From Isoetes taiwanensis (lineage: Eukaryota; Streptophyta; Lycopodiopsida; Isoetales; Isoetaceae), in assembly GCA_021234155.1 (NCBI GenBank), contig JAJEKV010000066.1:7572618-7636617 (forward strand): 64,000 nt of DNA, written 5' to 3'. Each line of letters opens with the position of its first letter. The stretch's first letter is position 1. The notes under the pieces are model-generated. The model did no database searches. It was not told the DNA's origin and saw only the letters and a program-made list of their open reading frames with translations. Shown in pieces: positions 1-13,100 of this stretch. The position numbers were made by a program, and so were the translations under genes.

Positions 1-699
1 TGTATAATACATGTACAATTTGATTTTTATTATTTGATTTGAAGGCAATAAGATGAGATGGTTTTATATGTTACTGTAGCTGATGTGGACAAACGTGGTA
101 ACATGAAATAGAATGACATGCCTCTGTCACCATAAATATCTTCATTCAGTTCATTGTTGTGACTTCATATTAAACATCAGTCCTTTATATGCATGAAACG
201 AGCCCTGTGCATAGATTACATATGCATGAAAGTTTAGTTGTCTATAAATCAAATAAATAGTGTTGATATCTAGGCCATCCTTTCCTGTTATGCTACTTCG
301 GGATAAAAAATATGCTATAGCGCTCCAGTGGGGCATAATCTTTTATGCCATCCTTATATTTTAGGTTTAAGACTCTGCAATAGCTCTCCAATACCCTGCA
401 ATCTTGAGTGCATTCCAATTAGCTGCGACATTTTGTCAAGATATATTTGTATTGCTATGTTTTTACTAATGTCACTACAAATGTTGTTTGCTTACTACAG
501 ATGTTGTTTTCAATCCAGGAGACACAAGGTTGTTTGAAATGCAGAAGCAACAAACTACTTTGTTGAGCTAAATTCCTGCATTAGATAATAAAATTTCAAA
601 TGCATGCAATCACAGTTCTGATACAGTACATGATGCCCATAATTGCATGATGATGTTTCGAAATTAGTGCATGTTATTCTTATGTTTTGGGGTACATCA

Positions 700-800
700 A
701 TTTTTTGGGTTGCCCCTAGGGGGGCAAACCCTCATTTATGTGGGTATGTGGGCATATTCAAGTATATGCTGGCATATACCTAGCATATGCTGATGACTGC
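700..800 (+). repeat. Interspersed ~90-bp repeat, copy 1
   Basis: This copy has the core GGCAAACCCTCATTTATGTG, then GTATGTGGGCATATTC, then AAGTATATGCTGGCATATAC. The same order of words recurs at 5429-5490 and 22797-22885. The AGTATATGC/GCATATACT words make the right part partly self-complementary. It may be the end of a dispersed element; no coding capacity is seen. Confidence 0.55.
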
Positions 801-3800
801 TAAAAACTGGCTGCTGCCTGTAAATGGTCGGTCATCCAGCCCCATTATCAGCCTGCTACACAAACGCTATCCGCCGGACTTGGCTATGGCTTCTGCACCT
901 CGGATTCTGCCCTCCCTTCCGCGCCTTCCGTCAGGGTTCTGGCGAGTTGAGCACATGTTTATCCCTTCCTTATACCCTCTAGGGCATAATCTCATCTCCC
1001 TTAATCTGAGCTATGCAACTCTTGATGATTTGGGAGATTTTTGCCCTTCTTTCTTTACCGCTCAGCTCATCTAAACAGGTGACTATAATGCTACCCAGCT
1101 ATGGACGCCGGAAAGCTCCCTTTTATTCATCCAAGTATGGATTCTTTCGCTTTCTTGATATGTTTTATCTGTCTATGAACCCTAAAGTCTATAATCTATG
1201 GAGCAGATTACCAGATTTGCATGTGGAGGTATCAGTTTAGGGTTTGCATATGCACATCAAATGGTAGACGGTCCGTAGGATTCAAACTGAAATCAGATGT
1301 GTTGAACGTTTCTGAGCCAGCACCGTCCGAACCTTTGGTTGTAAGATGCTTCAACTTTGACAGAGCAGAGATAAACAAAGTTAAGATCTATTGGGGTTCC
1401 AACTACACTTCATTCCGTTGTTGTCTGCTCATATATGGCGGAAGATATGTGAGGCAAGATGCATGCAGCCAGATATAACCGCATCACTTGCCATGTTGAT
1501 CAACTGCAGAGGCAGGCTGCCAGATCTACCTGAGGATTACTTTTAAAATGCAGCATCCTTTACGGTTGCCAACACCACTGTAGGAGAACTAAATGTAAAG
1601 GGATTGCCTTTTGCAACTAAGATGCCCTTTGCCATTGATGAAAGCTTGATGAAGACTTAAAGGTAGACTGTTTGATTACTGTATGCTCACCAATCGTAAA
1701 ACTGCGATATGGTCAGAAAAGATCTAAGAATGGAGCCGAAACCATCTATATGTGGTCTGCAATCGCATGCACAGTATGACAGATAAATCTATGGTATGTA
1801 GCCACTTTTAGATAATGCAGATAAATATGCAAAGCCAAAATAGGTTGCCGACACATTGACTCAGTTTATCTGTGATGTTAATTTGGAATAACAGATTCTA
1901 GAACTTCGAGACAAATGTCTAGGCTTAAGAACAGCAAGGACATGGGCTATATTTAAGTGGCAGTGCTCTAATTGGGACTATGTGCGCTATTTATCATGCC
2001 ATCAAACACACAGGAATTTTTACTTGCCTTTTTTGCTTGCAAAAATAGGACCCCCGATTGGCAAATGCACCTGTGGTAAGCTTCTTTTTTTACTCATGCT
2101 ACGATGTTGAAGGAAGTCGGGCTTTTGATATATGCGGAGATCATCTTTTTGCAGGAATTGATGACTCTGCCAAACCATGATGCGTGGGGAAAGCAGGCCA
2201 CCAATACTGGCATGTTGTTTGTGGTAAGGTTTTATCTTGATTTTCGAGTTTTTGATTTTGATGATTGTTCTGCTCTAAACGCAGTTGCTACCTTCGGCCT
2301 TGTCCTTTGATTTTTTAGTGCAGCACTATCACCAGATTTGCATTGCCCAGCTGAACTACGGTTCTGCTAAAATGTCGAAAGAGGTCAAATCTTCTTTCAT
2401 TTCATAGCCTGCTTGCCTAGACATCTGTGCATCATAACTGAATAGATATTTAGCTGCCAGAGTGCATCACAAAGGTTTATGGTGTGAATAATTTCATGAC
2501 TGACAGAATACATACCAGACGGTAAAAGTTCCTTTACATCTTCTTGGGTGTCGATGCTTAATATGGAATGTATCCATAGTTGTTAGTTAGCTATGCTAAT
2601 GTTCTAAGAAAAGCAGTTTGTTTCATGTTGGTTTGCATTTGGCCATGATTATTCTTACGTTTGTATGTGTTGTGCATGTTTTTTGTTTCCATTTTGGATT
2701 GTTGTTTGTGGCCATCCATGGCTATGATTTTGCTTAAATCTTCAAGATGGTTAGCCATGATTTTACTTGCCACAGTGTTATCAAGATTCATGCAGAGAAG
2801 GCGAGATGGGCTGGACACACTCCCGGACTGCAAAAATCCAATCTTCTTTCTTTTTCAAGCTAATCATTTACGCGATCATTTTAGGTTTGTTAAGCTTCCT
2901 GCATGTTTTCTCAGAATTTGTGCACGAAATTGGAATAGATCTATGCGATTGCTTATTTTTGTATCGTTGTAGTTGTTTCTGCCAGTACTGTAGTTGATAT
3001 TTTCTGCCCTGCGACTAATTCCCCTTTTCCGTTTTTAGAGAAGCTCAAATACAGGAGCATTTTTTTGTATGCCAATGCTAGTAGTTGCGGAGATGTTTGC
3101 TTGAATCTTTGAATGTTGCTAGCTTGCCCTTACTAAGGGACGATTTGCCTATGCATGTTTTCGACAGAGTAAGCCCACAGCTTTGAAGATTCATGATTAG
3201 CCAAGTAAGCTCCACTAGATTATTTCTTCTGTTCATCTTTGCTTTGTTATTGCACTTTCTTCTCTATAAGAACTTTTGTCATCTGCTTTATAGACCAGAT
3301 GGTGTGGCTAAAGCCCTTGAGCTGTTTAGCAATGTAGGCAATGTCTGCTTTCCATTCTCGCACCTTTGCATGGCTGCTTTTGATGTTTTTGTCTTCTGCC
3401 TGTTGCCTCTTTTGTGAAAGACACAACACTCATGATGTTTTCTCTTAGGAACAGTCTCTTGGTAAATAGATGCATAATATTCTGGAGGGTTATGGAACTT
3501 TTGGACAAGATATTGTGGAGGGATCTTATTTCAGATGCTTTACATCAACATTTTTGGGCCATAAATGAAACTGCCCTTCATAAATGAAGAAGAAACATTT
3601 GTAAACTTGGAGGCAGGTATTGTACTTATCTTTATGGCTCTTATAATAGAAGTCAAAATTTGCGTTGCAAGACAAATTCCATAATAATTAGAGCTAATTT
3701 TGTCGGAAAGGTTGTCCTAATGTTGGAGTATTTATAGTTTAAATATGATATACAATGTTGAGAAGCAGTAGATTTTGTGTTGCGAGTGGGCACTTTTCCA

Positions 3801-5316
3801 GCGAGCCAGGTTGCAGTCGCCCTTCCAGCTTCTTTGTAATTGTTTAAGGTTCAGCTATGCTCTTTTTTTAATTTTGCTATTCCCTTGGTGAAGGAACAAG
3901 TTCCGGGGCTGCACATTACAAATGCATAACGTAAGCGACTATGCAGATCGATTTTAGAGCAACAAATGATTGTCTGATTTCCTAAATCCTGTTTGTTCTT
4001 TTACCCCTAATGAAATCCGTGGCTATGGTTGACCTGTTCATTCCTATTTCGTCTCAACCTAACATTAATCGAGGTGTCAGTTTTCAAGGCTGTGATGCAA
4101 GCTGTTTATATCCTGTGTATTATTGTATTGCTCGTTGTTGTTCGTATTCATTCCTTTTTAAGTTTGCAGCTTTGAATATAGCCTCTTCAGATACATGAAA
4201 TGATAAATGATTTGACATCTTGCAACAGATTGCATCAATACAAATCTTCTTTTACTACCATATTTGAGGTTATTGAAGATGATGCTTAGGCATTAGAACT
4301 TACGAAAAATATTAAATATATCTTGATAGCTAGGGGTATAGAGACACTATAGAGTATATGGATGCAATAGATTATTGGAGTAATTAGACAACAAAGATGC
4401 CATTTTGTTTAGCAAAATTCACTTGATTCATCTTCCTTAATTACAACGACATGTTTGCTATGTCTCTTGATACATTATTTGCAGATACAACAATGCCAAA
4501 AAGTACAGGTGTAATAATGCCAAAAATACAGACATCATGAATTAAGAAACCACTTATTTTTCTAGTGTTTGCAATAAATTAGACGTTTGCCATCAACATT
4601 GCCCATAAATATAATGCATCATTAACAAGCCCAAAGTGAACATATGTAAAAATGCAAAACAAAGTTGATCGGTCCGCCTCATATTGAATTGAGACTTATT
4701 GTTTTATTCGCAAAGTCCTTGCTCATTGTGGTGATTGCAATATCCCTTAGTCTTGTGGATGATGATTAATTCATTTTGTCTACATAGCATCTATGTAGAT
4801 GCGATAGCATATATGTACATGTGATGATGTATAGAGGATTTGTGTGACATTTCGACATCATAGAAAAATAAGTATAATTTTTATTACAATATCATGGGCT
4901 CAATTAGCAATTGTGAAATATTAGCAACACCCAGCACAAAGAGTGCCACGAGCTTCCATAGATACACAAAAGCAACCAGACATACCTTATCCATAACAAC
5001 AATGATGACAACAGCTAGGAAAAGATTTTGGTTATTGAGAGATGAGCGATGCACCACTAGGGCACCAATTCCTAGGATGCCAAATATTTCTGGACAATCG
5101 TATGATTGACACAGATGAACAATCTACTACCAAGTACTTGAAGCATTTGATTATTGCTTCAAGTACTTCAAAGGCAAATTTTAGATATAGTTAATGCCAT
5201 TTCCACTGCCAGGAAAACAAGAACTACATCGCATGCCACAAAAAGTTTAAACTTCATCTTATGCCAAAAGTTTCAACTGGCTTGGCTGCTCTTTTAACTG
5301 CTACCTTTTTTTAGCT

Positions 5317-5350
5317 CCATCCATCCATCCATCCATCCATCCATCCATCC
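5317..5350. repeat. (CCAT)n microsatellite
   Basis: About eight uninterrupted CCAT units. No LINE-type tail is visible immediately upstream on either strand, unlike several other microsatellites in this window. Confidence 0.9.
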
Positions 5351-5428
5351 TGGAGACTGAGAGTTGATTGGCTTTGAGGTATAGCTTTCCTTGTGGTCTT
5401 ACAGATCCTATGCCAGCTATATTATATT

Positions 5429-5490
5429 TACCCTCATCCATGTGGGTTTGTGGCGTATTCCAAGTATATGTCAGTATATGCTCGAAAACA
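5429..5490 (+). repeat. Interspersed ~90-bp repeat, copy 2
   Basis: It contains ACCCTCATCCATGTGGGTTT, GTGGCGTATTCCAAGTATATG and CAGTATATGC in the same order as copy 1 at 700-800. It is shorter at its left end than the other two copies. Confidence 0.5.
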
Positions 5491-5519
5491 TGACTTTGAA
5501 GTGTGATTTAAGCCATTTC

Positions 5520-5566
5520 ACTCTCGGGTCACGGAGGGCAACCCTCCGTGCGCAGCACCTTGTTCA
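5520..5566 (+). repeat. Short interspersed repeat with hairpin, copy 1
   Basis: A 45-bp segment running CACTCTCGGG, TCACGGAGGGCAACCCTCCG, TGCGCAGCACCTTGTT recurs in diverged form at 39720-39770. Here it contains a perfect seven-base stem, CGGAGGG-caa-CCCTCCG. Its origin is unknown; it could be a SINE or LTR fragment. Confidence 0.5.
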
Positions 5567-7189
5567 ATGTAGTCAAATTAAATATTTAAGAATTATCTTT
5601 GTGACCTTACAAATATATCCATACATAGGATCTGACTGGATCTCATGCTTATAACTTTGTCGTGAATTGTTTGGATGGTGTAGGATAATGCAGCATCATG
5701 CCATTTGTTATGGAAGAATTATGCCAAATACGTTTGTTTTAACTTCTCTTTATTATTGTTAAATTATTAAAATTTTAGCTGCAGGCGTTTTTATTCCATC
5801 GTTGCAGGCATCTTAGTTACATTCATACCGAAGCCTTGAGTAGACGAATCCTGATGATATTTTAGAGCCATTTAGTGCACATCAACTGTCGAGCATGCTT
5901 TTTTTTTACTTTGCTTTGTCTGTACAAATATATAGATGGGTGGGATGCAAATAGATGGATGTATCGGTAGTGGCTATGGTTGGCCTTAATGTCGATTTTA
6001 TGTTGCCATAAATGGCTGGTGACCATTTTGCATGCTAATAAAGCTTAGAGCAATTGCTAGCGATCTTCTCCAATGTAATGCTTGGGTATTTATTACATGG
6101 CATTGTGACCCCCTCGTTAAAGTCTTTCTCAATTTTCCTTCATCGCTATCTTCCTTTATCTTTTGCTTCTTTTAGTTGAAGTACAAGTTTTTATGTCTAT
6201 CTTGCCTTCCAACCAATCCTCAATAATTTTCATGAAGATGTAGAAGAATAATAGTTAGTGCTATCCTTGGTATGGTTTGACACAGCTTGCAAAACCATGA
6301 TTTCATTGAAGCATTTGTCCATAATTTGTGAAGTTCTTTGAGCCGGTTTGAAAATGACATTCCAGATACCCGAGTATGACCTTATGATGGTTGCATGATA
6401 GAACAGAAATGCAAACAACACTTAGAATTTACTTTTAGGAATATAGATTTGCCCTTCGTATCGAGTTGTTGTCTTTTGCAACCATATATTGGATGTTGGC
6501 GAATCCATGATGGCAATATGACCATATTTGCAAATAAAATATGAACTATTTGAAACAACTGAAATAGCTATCTATTATAAATACTATAAGAAAATGGCTT
6601 CTATTTGAGATTTTAGACCAACGCCTTTTATGCATCTACAGGGATTTACATATTTCTCAAACTAAGCTACTGATAAAATCTGGAAATGCTTTTTTACATG
6701 GGGAAGAAATCATGATCAATATATTGTTATTCCTTAACACTTACAATTCATTTCCATTTGGACTATGTATAATGATCAAAACCACTACATGGCTTGGGCC
6801 TAGCAGTTAAGCTTATATAAATCCTACATGGAGGTAAGCTCGACAAATTGATCATAATGTATTATTCTGCATATTCTCTTATACGGACAATTTATTAAAA
6901 AGTGAACATAAACTCTATTTGAGGAATAATATGTTGGATGAGTCGCAGTGGACTTCTCAACATGGTATTCATATCCTAGTTGATCTTCATTTTGCTTCGC
7001 ATTTGATTTTTTTTTTTTTGTTAGATATGGAATTTTGAATACTATCTAGAAGTGAAGGGCAAAATGCGAGAGTATTCTAGACAAAAACGGTAACGTATAG
7101 AACGGAATTGACTTTCTCTCCACTGAACAAATTAATTGACCTCACAGCTATGAGCTATATGGAGTGTTAAGTCCTCCCCCCCCCCCCCC

Positions 7190-8310
7190 AAGTCATTTCA
7201 AGGTAATGAACATATCTATCCTGGAGAGAATACTGCAAATTCCCACACTACGACAACAGACTGCCCAGTTGACTCAGTTGCTTCTGACGGCCACTGACAG
7301 ATGCTTTGGGAGAGGCCGCTCACGGAGGCCCTCGGGAGCTAACCACCTTCTTCCGTAAGGCCAGAAAATCAGATATCTCATAGAACACCAGCAACAGATG
7401 TTCTATCTCCTAGATCGTCAACCGTGGACATTCTGAAGAAAGGTATTGAGCAAGCCTGCGCAACCTATAGGGAACACCACCTTGGAGCAACGGGTGCAAT
7501 ACTTACATCGCCTTTATGATCTACTAGGGGGTCGGGCAGCAATAACCCCCTCCCTCCCAAGTGGGCCTAACACTGGTCATTACAGAAGGAGATGTTATAA
7601 TGGGCCTACAACACCTCGCTAATAGGAAGGCAGCAGATTTGGATGGCATGCATGCATAACTTCTCAAATGCCCTGGGTCTCTAATGGTGCCTCTCCTCAT
7701 GGCATTATCGAATAGAGCATTGCAAGAAGGCTTTCTCCCGCAATGGACCACTAGTAGAGGAGTTTCCATATACAAGCCAGGCGACCCTCATTGCCCAACC
7801 AACTATCATACAATCATGATCAGCTCCCTCTTTATAAAATTGTTGGATGGCATCCTTGAGCAGTGATTGACGATATGGGAAGACGACGCAGAGGTGCATG
7901 CTCTGACATAGGAAGGCTTCCGGTCTAGACATTCCACCGTTGACCATGTTTTCACCTTGCAACACTTGTTGACTATAGCAAGAATCATCGGCAAAACATG
8001 TATTGTTGTTTTGAGGATTTCGCAAAGGCTTTTGACAAGTACCCCAGGACAAGTTGTGGGACAGATTGAGGCAGCTAGAGACCCCTGTCGACTTGGAAAA
8101 TGCAAATATACAAGCTATACGAGGCATGCTCAGGTCGTCTCACACCATCAGAATAGCCTGTCGTCAGCAGTATTAGAGTGCACTAGGGTTGCTGTTATGC
8201 CCAATTATTTTACAGACCATTGTTGTAATATATTGCATGCATGTTGGGCTAGCAGAAATAGTTCGATGGGGGTGGCATTGGGATTATTTGGTCGCATGGT
8301 CCTCTAGTTC
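7190..8310 (+). mobile_element. LINE fragment (pre-RT and RT core), degenerate
   Basis: Conceptual translation in shifting plus frames matches the minus-strand LINE at 61402-64000 piece by piece. First comes a pre-RT segment with ATDRCFGRGRSRRPS. Then comes the RT start, with LQEGFLPQWTTSRGVSIYK, DPHCPTNY and GFRSRHSTVDHVFTLQHL. The RT active-site block is not preserved. Stops and frameshifts are frequent, so this is a dead copy. A 13-base C run sits at its left edge (about 7178-7190). No 3' tail of the family is seen at the right end, so the copy is truncated or too decayed to follow beyond about 8310. Confidence 0.75.
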
Positions 8311-8452
8311 TAATTATTATAGTGCGCACCACGAGATTGTAGACTAGGATGGACGTGGCCTAAGCCCCGTGTCGGTATAACAATATGGGCATGAGTCTAG
8401 TTTATAGACGAAATTGTTATAAGGCCAATGCTAATAATTACAAGAAATTTAT

Positions 8453-8474
8453 CGCGGCGGCCAAGGCCGCCGCG
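8453..8474. repeat. Perfect GC palindrome
   Basis: The arms CGCGGCGGCC and GGCCGCCGCG are perfectly complementary and separated by AA. The palindrome is an isolated GC-rich island in AT-rich surroundings and lies just beyond the LINE fragment. It could be a transposon centre or a remnant of a GC-rich regulatory segment. Confidence 0.85.
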
Positions 8475-9330
8475 AACATTTCTCTTCGCCAACTCATTCA
8501 TGCATAGAAAATTTGTGTAATTTTGAAATGGTGCAAAAGTTTTTAAAATGTGATACATGGTTTCTATAATATGACAAGGCATTGCATGAGTAGACTATGG
8601 GGTATCCAAGCTAAGAGCTTGCATGCGAAATCCAAAAATACAACTTGCACTAGGACTTCAACGCTTGCTCCATTCCAGTTGAGGATGAGCCGGCTGGGTA
8701 TTTCCTTGTCTTCTGTTCGCTCTATCCCTTCTCCTTCGCCATAATTCGCCGCTGTTGCGAGCCCCTTTTCTCCACAACGACCGCTTAGCACGTAGATTTT
8801 TTCAAAAGGCCCTTGTAAATTTAACCCATTCTCAGAAGTTTCCCTCTCGCCCCCTTTGCATCCGAGCCTTTACTTTGCCTGTTAAAAATTAGCCTCTTCC
8901 CTATCTCGTCCAGACTTCTCATAGCCGGATTATCCTTGTTTTATTGTTTTTGGCCGGTTTGGCTGTTCTATTTTTCTGGGTTTCAATTGGCAACGCGCCC
9001 AGCATATAGTGGATTTGTTTTGAAGCTTTTGGCTTGGCTTGCTAATCGGATTGAAACAGAAATTTTGATATTTCGTACTCGTTCTACAGCTAACGCACCC
9101 AAATCAAATACGACCTTGGATTGTTGCGAGAAGCTGCCTGACCGGAACCCAAATGCGCTCAAGCACTAAAGAAGACGCTATCAGACCTATCGGACCTCCA
9201 GAAACACCTGTTTTCCTGCTTAAGAAGCCCCTGCTCTGATTTAGCTATGGCGATGGAGATGGGCCGGGTATTTTTGTCTGTTTCAAATCTACTGCAATGA
9301 GAAAAGGCAGCGGGGGTGGATCTATGACGC

Positions 9331-9541
9331 CATGGCTCTCAATTTAGGCACATTTTGCTGTTCTATCTATTCATACTGCTTAGATTTACTCCGGCAGGCC
9401 CCAGACAAAGTTGATCAGATTCGTATAGCTCACGAGCTTTTCACGAAGCCAGAACCCAAGCGTTACAGCGTTGCTGGATTCGACACGTGCTCCAATGTCA
9501 CGTTGATGTATACTTATATATGTCTTGATAAGGTAATGTAA
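9331..9541 (+). other. Possible short exon or gene remnant
   Basis: A 69-codon plus frame reads MALNLGTFCC..., then APDKVDQIRIAHELFTKPEP, then KRYSVAGFDTC. Its composition is protein-like and lacks the low complexity typical of chance frames. I do not recognise the family. The frame stops 350 bp upstream of the Copia insertion, and no splice structure could be established. It may be a first exon disrupted by later insertions, or chance. Confidence 0.2.
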
Positions 9542-9890
9542 GAAATACTATTATGGAAACGTGAGCACCTATAAAATGGGTGGCTCACCATCGTGACTGT
9601 TATAAGCAGCCGGATGAGCAGCGGAGTTGCTGCAACAGGTCGACTACTGGCCAATTGGACAGCCAAGGTGGTTTCTGGCAAAACCACCTGCCATTGAGAA
9701 GATGCCACGTGGCTTGCCACGGTGGCAGAAACAGAGCACTACAAAAACAATTCGGGCAAACGAATTCTGGCTTTGAGAAGCTATTTGGCCTGGTCCTTGG
9801 GGGATTGGAGGGAGTGTTCTTATCAGATGTGGAAGCTGATATTTACTGGTAAGCTTAGTAGTGCATAGACATATTTATGCCTGTACGTTA

Positions 9891-10165
9891 TGTTAGAATT
9901 CAAGCTGTACATTAGAGTACATTAGATACATTGATGTACATTAGAGTACATTAGAAGTACATCATGTACATCTGTGGCCTTTGGCCTTCTGTTTCCGGCT
10001 GTTGGCCTTTCAGTGCCATTCATTCCATGTATTTATAGATTACATGCAATACAGAGAATATTCATTCCTATTCTATTCCTATTGTGTTCTTCCATTCTTG
10101 CTTCCGCTTTGACTCACTCTGTGCTGCAGGTTTGTATCAGTCCATAGCTGATACGTTTTCCAACA
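9891..10165 (+). repeat. Copia 5' LTR
   Basis: The LTR is bounded by TG and CA and is 275 bp long. Its left part is built from repeats of GTACATTAGA and variants (about 9908-9972), a plausible enhancer-like array. A TATTTATA word at about 10029-10036 could act as TATA box. It lacks a GATTG pentamer present in the 3' LTR. Confidence 0.95.
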
Positions 10166-10177
10166 TGGTATCAGAGC
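10166..10177 (+). promoter_or_regulatory. Copia primer binding site (initiator Met-tRNA)
   Basis: TGGTATCAGAGC follows the LTR without a spacer and is complementary to the 3' end of plant initiator methionine tRNA, the usual minus-strand primer for plant Copia elements. Confidence 0.95.
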
Positions 10178-10187
10178 ATATTGGCAT

Positions 10188-13100
10188 GTGAAGGGAAGTT
10201 CGACAATAGAGGAACTTGGGAGAACAATTCTGGAAGAATACTTATCTGAGCAGGAGAAGGTCATGGAGACCAGATCTGTATCAGCAATTCTGAAGCCACC
10301 TATGTTTGATGGCAAAGGGTTTCAAGGCTGGAAGAAATCCATGAAGTTATATCTAATGGCAGAGGATATCTGGGATATAGTGGATGGGTCTGAAACTAAA
10401 CCAGAGAATGCTGGGACAGCTGCTCAAATCAAGCTTCAAAAGGATTGGCAGCGCCGTGATAATAGAGCAATGGCTTGCATATGTATGTGTCTTTCCAGAG
10501 CCATAGTCATGCAAGTAGATGTGGATCAGGGCAGCTATTCTCTTTGGATTTGACTTGAAGATAAGTATGGCACCAAAACAGAAGGTGAAGTTATGCATTT
10601 GTATACACAGATTAGGAATTGCAAGTATGTGGAAGGAGCTGATCTGAATACACACATAAATCAAATGAAGGAGATGTTTGATATGTTGGCAGCAGCAGAT
10701 TCCAAGTATGCAGTTCCAGAGGGGCAACAAAAGCTCCAGTTATATGCTTCTCTTCCCAATTCATGGGAAAACTTTGTTGATTTCCTGACAGCTCAAAGTA
10801 GTCTTTCATGGGATGATGCCGTCTCTAAGCTTTTGCAGAAAGAGATGCGCTTGAAAGACAAAGTGGAGGATTCCAAGCCATCACAAGCCATGCTTGCACG
10901 AAGGAGGCAAGATAAGAAGCCTCATTACAAAAAGCAATCAGATGGGAAGGTGGAAGGATCAAAAGGAGCACGTCCGAAGAAAGTTTATGCTAAGAGAGGG
11001 CAATGCAGGAATTGCTTTGAATATGGCCATTATGCCGTCGATTGTCCGGAGGGTAAGAGCAAATCAGAGAAAGCACACCTAGTTGAGGCACAAGTCATCA
11101 AAGGAGAGGCTTCTCTTGTGATCCAATCAGATCAGAGTCTCAGAATTAAAGGGGAGGCTTCTGTTGTGGAAACAAGTGCATGTACTGCTGCTGGAAAGAA
11201 GGTTCTTACAGTGGATTCTGCATGCACATCAATGATGTTGAAGGATAAGGATCTATTCTCAAGTTATCAAAATGACAAAAGTCTGGTGCAATTGGGAGAT
11301 CATAGTGAAATTGAAGTGCAAGGAAGTGGTCAATATCATTTCACACTATTGAATGGTGAAAGTACAGTGCTTCCAGAAACCTTACATGTCCCAGAATTGC
11401 GGAAAAACCTTTTGTCAGTTGCATGTGCAGCAGATGCTGGTCTGCAAGTTTTCTTTGATGATAAGGAAGTTCTTTTCTTGAAGAATGCACGAATTGAAGG
11501 GGATATAGTGGCCAAGGGCTCAAGACATGGAAATTTGTATGAGCTGGAGGTGTCTGATCCAAATCAGGCCCTAGTCGTATCAGCCAAAGAAAAGGAGAAA
11601 GTGCTACTTTGGCACAAAAGGTATGGTCACGTTAATGTTCAAGCTTTAAAAATAATGCAGCGGAAGAACATGGTTCATGGCATGAGGATAACTATGAAGG
11701 CAGATCCGGATCTTTGTGAAGCATGCATCCTTGGAAAGCACCCTCGCAGATCATTTGCAAGTGTAGGCAGCAGAGCTAAGCAAGTGCTGGAGCTTATCCA
11801 CTCAGACCTTTGTGGACCAACAGAGGTGTCTGCGCGCCTTGGTAAGGCAGTATATTTCATCACGTTTATTGATGATTTTAGTCGGAAAACAATTGTCTAT
11901 TTTCTAACCAAGAAAAGTGATGCTCTTGAGGCTTTTAAATTGTATAAAGCACGTGTAGAAAATCAGACAGGGAGGAAAATCAAGCAATTGCGCACTGATG
12001 GTGGTGGAGAGTATCTTAGTGATCTCTTCCATGATACATGTGATCAGGCAGAGATTTAGTGTCAATGCACAACCAGGGCTACTCCTCAACAAAACGGTGT
12101 TGCGGAGAGGAAGAATCGCACTTTGTGCAATGCGGCAAGAAGTATGCTTGCTGAAAGTCATTTGCCAAAGTATTTTTGGGCTGATGCAATTGCTGCAGCA
12201 GTTCATGTGCAAAACAGATTGACCACAGTTGCCTTGGATAATGAGATGACTCCAGAAGAAGCTTGGTCTGGAGAGAAACCGGATGTTTCTCATTTGCGCA
12301 CCTTTGGATGTACCGCTTATGTACATGTACCTGAGCATTTGCGCAAAAAATTTGATGCCCGTAGCACCAAATGCACTTTTATTGGCTATGCACCTAATCG
12401 TAAAGCATACTTGTTGTGGGATCAAGAGCGGAAAAAGGTATACACCAGCTCAGAAGTAGTTTTTGATGAGTCAAATTCTATGTGTATTGATCCACTTGCA
12501 GATGGAAACTTCATTCAAGACAAATATCTTGTTCTTGATGATCCTCCACTCGTCGAGCTTCAAGATTTGAGGCTGGACTAGCAGCAAGATGTGCCTTTGC
12601 CAGTGGATGTGCAACAACCCATCAATGATGATCCACCTCATAATCAAGTTCTTCCTGATCTTCGGCTCATTGGAATGCCCCCTCCTCCTGATCAACCGTT
12701 GTCACCACGTAGCAGAACACCTTCTCGTAAAGTTCTTGAAAATGCTGAACTTAGTTTGGTTGAATGCTTGGCAGTGCAAGGTGAACCAGCAAGCATTGAG
12801 GAAGCATGGGCTTCCTCTGAAGCTTCACATTGGAAACGGGCAGCTGAGCTAGAGCTCGCATCCATGGATGCAAACCAGGTATGGGAACTTGCTAATTTGC
12901 CCATTGGGCGCAAAGCAGTGGATTGCAAATGGCTATTCACGAAAAAGTACAAGGCTGATGGCAGCCTTGACAAGTATAAAGCTAGGCTAGTTGCTCGAGG
13001 TTTCAGCCAAGTCAAAGGTCTTGATTATGATGAGACATTTTCACCGGTCGTGAGAATGAATAGTTTGCATGTTTTGCTTGCCTTAGGAGCAAAATTGGAT

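Larger units (their letters stand above)
1..7189. other. Non-coding stretch with short repeats
   Basis: No gene could be supported here. The stretch is moderately AT-rich and all open frames are short and unlike known proteins. One 95-codon plus frame near 787-1074 contains a leucine-rich segment (HNLISLNLSYATLDDLGD, about 986-1039) of the type seen in LRR F-box proteins, but nothing around it extends the match, so I do not call a gene. Short repeats inside the stretch are listed separately. Confidence 0.6.

Noticed and set aside
787-1074. LRR F-box (TIR1-like) fragment
   Set aside because: Only about 18 residues look leucine-rich-repeat-like; neighbouring frames do not extend the match.
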